From assembly GCA_014825775.1 (NCBI GenBank), contig MVAQ01000224.1, positions 1-35,376 of the forward strand: 35,376 nt of DNA, read 5' to 3'. Origin of the DNA: Krasilnikovozyma curviuscula (taxonomy: Eukaryota > Basidiomycota > Tremellomycetes > Cystofilobasidiales > Mrakiaceae). Positions 33,476 to 35,376 of the stretch are shown one piece after another. Within the stretch, counting starts at the first letter, position 1, and the number at the start of each line of letters is the position of its first letter. The translations under genes were made by a program, and so were the position numbers. Under the pieces are notes generated by a model. The model was given only the letters and a program-made list of their open reading frames with translations, was not told the origin of the DNA and made no database searches.

Positions 33476-35376
33476 TTACAGTGGCTTGACAGCATCCTCT
33501 AGCGCATCCGTCACAATCTTGAGCTCCTCCTCCCCACCGAGGCCTGTCATCCAGTTGCTGACTGCGAGTCGCACGGCGCTCTTCCCGTCCCACGCTGTTG
33601 CAGAAATGTATGTGACCCTCGCCTCATTGACCTTCTTTGCCAACGCGGCGCCGTCTGAAATCCCACACCTGCCTGCGTGGTCCGGGTGAACACGGAAAAG
33701 GACGATGTTGAGCGGCAGTGCGGTCTCCTCCTCTCCATCGACGGAAACGTTAAGGTCCTTGGGGTTGAGCACCTCAAACAGCTTGCCCTTCTCCATCCAG
33801 TGCGCCAGGCGTGTCGCGAACCTCATGTTTCTTGCAATGAGATCCGCGTACCCGTTTCTACCGAGCGCGGTGAGCGCCGCGAAGACGGGCAGAGCCTGGA
33901 ATCTGCGTGAGTTCTCAATGTTGACGAACAAGGGGCTCGGAATGTCGTTGGAGGACGCGGTGAGATACGCTGGGCCGCCCGTCGACGGGGAAGGACCGAA
34001 TGTCCGCTGGAGACTGTTGTTGTGTTTGGCGAAATAGAGGCCGCAGGCGTAAGGGACGTTGAGCCTGTCTCAGCAGATGATCCAGCATGTGTTAGAGAAG
34101 ACAATGCATCAAGGTGAAGCTTTGCAGAAATAGAAGGACGGCGTACCACTTGTGACCATCCGCTGTGATGGAGTCCGCTAGAGCGAGATGCTTGCCCAGA
34201 TGCGCATGGCTAGGGACGAGATTTACAAAGGCACCAAAGGCAGCATCCACGTGCAGCCACGCACCGAATTGATCGCACAATTTCCGGATGAGGTCGATAT
34301 GGGGCGTGAACCCTCCTGTGTTGACCTCTCCAAAGCCGACGGCGACGATCGACCCCCTGCCTTCGCGATGGTTCTTCTCCAGGCGGCGCTCGAGCAACGC
34401 ATAGTCGAAACCTAGTCCACCGGCTTCGGTAGAATCCATGGGCACGACATTCTTGCGTCCGATACCGACGACGGCGGCGGCTTTGATGAGCGACGCATGC
34501 GCTTTGACGGTGAGGACTTCAATCGCGGGTCCTCCGCCGGGCAGAGATGGGAAGCCGTCCTCTGCAATGGAGTAGTCCGGTGGGAGATGCAAGGAGGAGA
34601 GGAAGAGGGCGTCACGAGCTGAGGCGAGGGCGAGTGTATTTGAAGCTGTCGCACCCGTCGTGAAGGTTCGTGCTGGGAAGTCGGACTCGGGGAGGTCGAG
34701 GAGGTCGAGACAGAGCTTAAGCGTTGTGGACTCTAGCACGGTGGAGAGGGTGTCGTTCTGTAGAAGAAAAAGGATGTTCAGCTTTTGAAGAGAGATCAGA
34801 CCCGAGAAGGAGAGTGGTTCAACTCACTGCCAAATGCTGCATCCGACGACCACAAACAGCGTTAGCCAGAGATCCTCCCGTTACAGCAAACTAGGAAGGG
34901 GGAGAACTTACTACCTGGACATTTCTGGCGTGAGAAAAGGACGAAGTATAAGGGGAATCAGTCCAGTTTCAGCTCCTGGATCACGCTGGACATATTACTC
35001 ACTGGTCGTAGCTGCCGACCAAGATGTCTGCGAGCTGAGCAACAGGGAGCACCCCACCGGTGACGAATCCAAAGTACCTCGGACCAGCCTGGCCTGGCAA
35101 GTTGCAAGCAAGAAACGACGGGTGTCAGCGCGATTGACAATTCCCGCGCACGTCGTTTAGGAAAAAAAAGAAAAAGCGAGGATAGAAGACTGACCACCAG
35201 CGAGAGCAGGGCCGACGACATCGAGTAAGAACCTGACTGCCTTCTCAGTCCCCCATCCTTCCTCTGGCAAATCCCCCGGTAAGAGCTGCTTGGCCGCCTG
35301 GAGCGCAGACGGCTCCGCGAGGGTGGGCAGGGAAGGGAGCGACTGGGAGCGGGAGGTGATATGCTGGCTGACGAGG
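33476..35376 (-). CDS. Group II PLP-dependent decarboxylase, 5'-partial
   Basis: This minus-strand gene runs off the right edge. Exons in transcript order are 35376-35195, 35093-35003, 34924-34912, 34836-34828, 34757-34147 and 34064-33476, giving 497 visible residues, so only a short N-terminus is missing. Landmarks are GPRYFGFVTGGVLPVAQLAD, FTTGATASNTLALASARDAL, the Asp-containing LHVDAAFGAF that contacts the PLP ring nitrogen, and ADGHKW with the Schiff-base Lys. This is the aromatic-amino-acid/tyrosine/glutamate-type decarboxylase superfamily of cytosolic enzymes. The substrate amino acid cannot be told from these motifs. Two consecutive microexons (13 and 9 nt) encode the conserved NVQVHLA segment before the main domain. 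The coding sequence is visibly richer in G+C than MET5 next door. Confidence 0.92.
34828..34836 (-). other. 9-nt microexon of the decarboxylase gene
   Basis: On the minus strand CATTTGGCA lies between an ATGCAG acceptor and a GTGAGT donor. It encodes His-Leu-Ala in phase 0, between NVQV and NDTLSTVLE. Skipping it would keep the frame and delete three residues. Confidence 0.8.
34912..34924 (-). other. 13-nt microexon of the decarboxylase gene
   Basis: On the minus strand AAATGTCCAGGTA lies between a CGCCAG acceptor and a GTAAGT donor. It completes the CA left at 35003 and gives Gln-Asn-Val-Gln-Val, matching the conserved YDQNVQVH stretch of the family. Confidence 0.82.

Overview
The window is nuclear DNA of a basidiomycete fungus, most likely a Tremellomycete-type yeast or relative (inference). 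The evidence is dense short GT-AG introns (mostly 50-115 nt) with CTGAC/CTAAC-like branch sites, a reversed-domain fungal betaine-lipid synthase, a Cpl1/PriA-type secreted protein and a Zn2Cys6 regulator. I see no tRNA or rRNA gene, transposon, CRISPR array or prokaryotic-style operon. Gene models were built by hand, joining exons so that phase and protein-family conservation agree.

Layout, left to right. (1) The 3' part of an uncharacterised low-complexity, probably nuclear protein (to 1478). (2) A NIPA/DUF803 magnesium-transporter-like membrane protein (1915-4102). (3) A Swi3/Rsc8-type chromatin-remodelling subunit with SWIRM, ZZ-like and SANT domains (5083-7595). (4) An SLC10A7/Rch1-type bile-acid-symporter-fold protein (8208-10545) with a 10-nt microexon. 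(5) Bta1, the bifunctional DGTS betaine-lipid synthase (11279-14702). (6) A small secreted Cys-rich protein (16163-17511). (7) An uncharacterised acidic Ser/Pro-rich protein (18394-19134). (8) A short Virilizer-like protein, a candidate subunit of the m6A mRNA methylation complex (19538-21519). (9) A Zn2Cys6 transcription factor (21916-24815) with a 13-nt microexon. (10) A secreted Cpl1/PriA-type protein (26030-27712), paralogous to gene 6 but with an extra C-terminal domain. (11) Met5, the sulfite reductase beta subunit (28311-33341). (12) On the minus strand and running off the right edge, a group II PLP-dependent decarboxylase (33476-35376) with two consecutive microexons of 13 and 9 nt. 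Eleven of the twelve genes lie on the plus strand; only the last is convergent, 134 bp from Met5.

There is no single pathway. Functional themes are membrane transport and lipid homeostasis (NIPA, Rch1-like, Bta1), nuclear regulation (Swi3-like, Virilizer-like, Zn2Cys6), a secreted paralog pair, and sulfur and amino-acid metabolism (Met5, decarboxylase). The points most worth a second look are the microexons in three unrelated genes, the short Virilizer homolog, the secreted paralog pair with conserved intron phases and unusually long upstream regions, and the base-composition jump at the decarboxylase.
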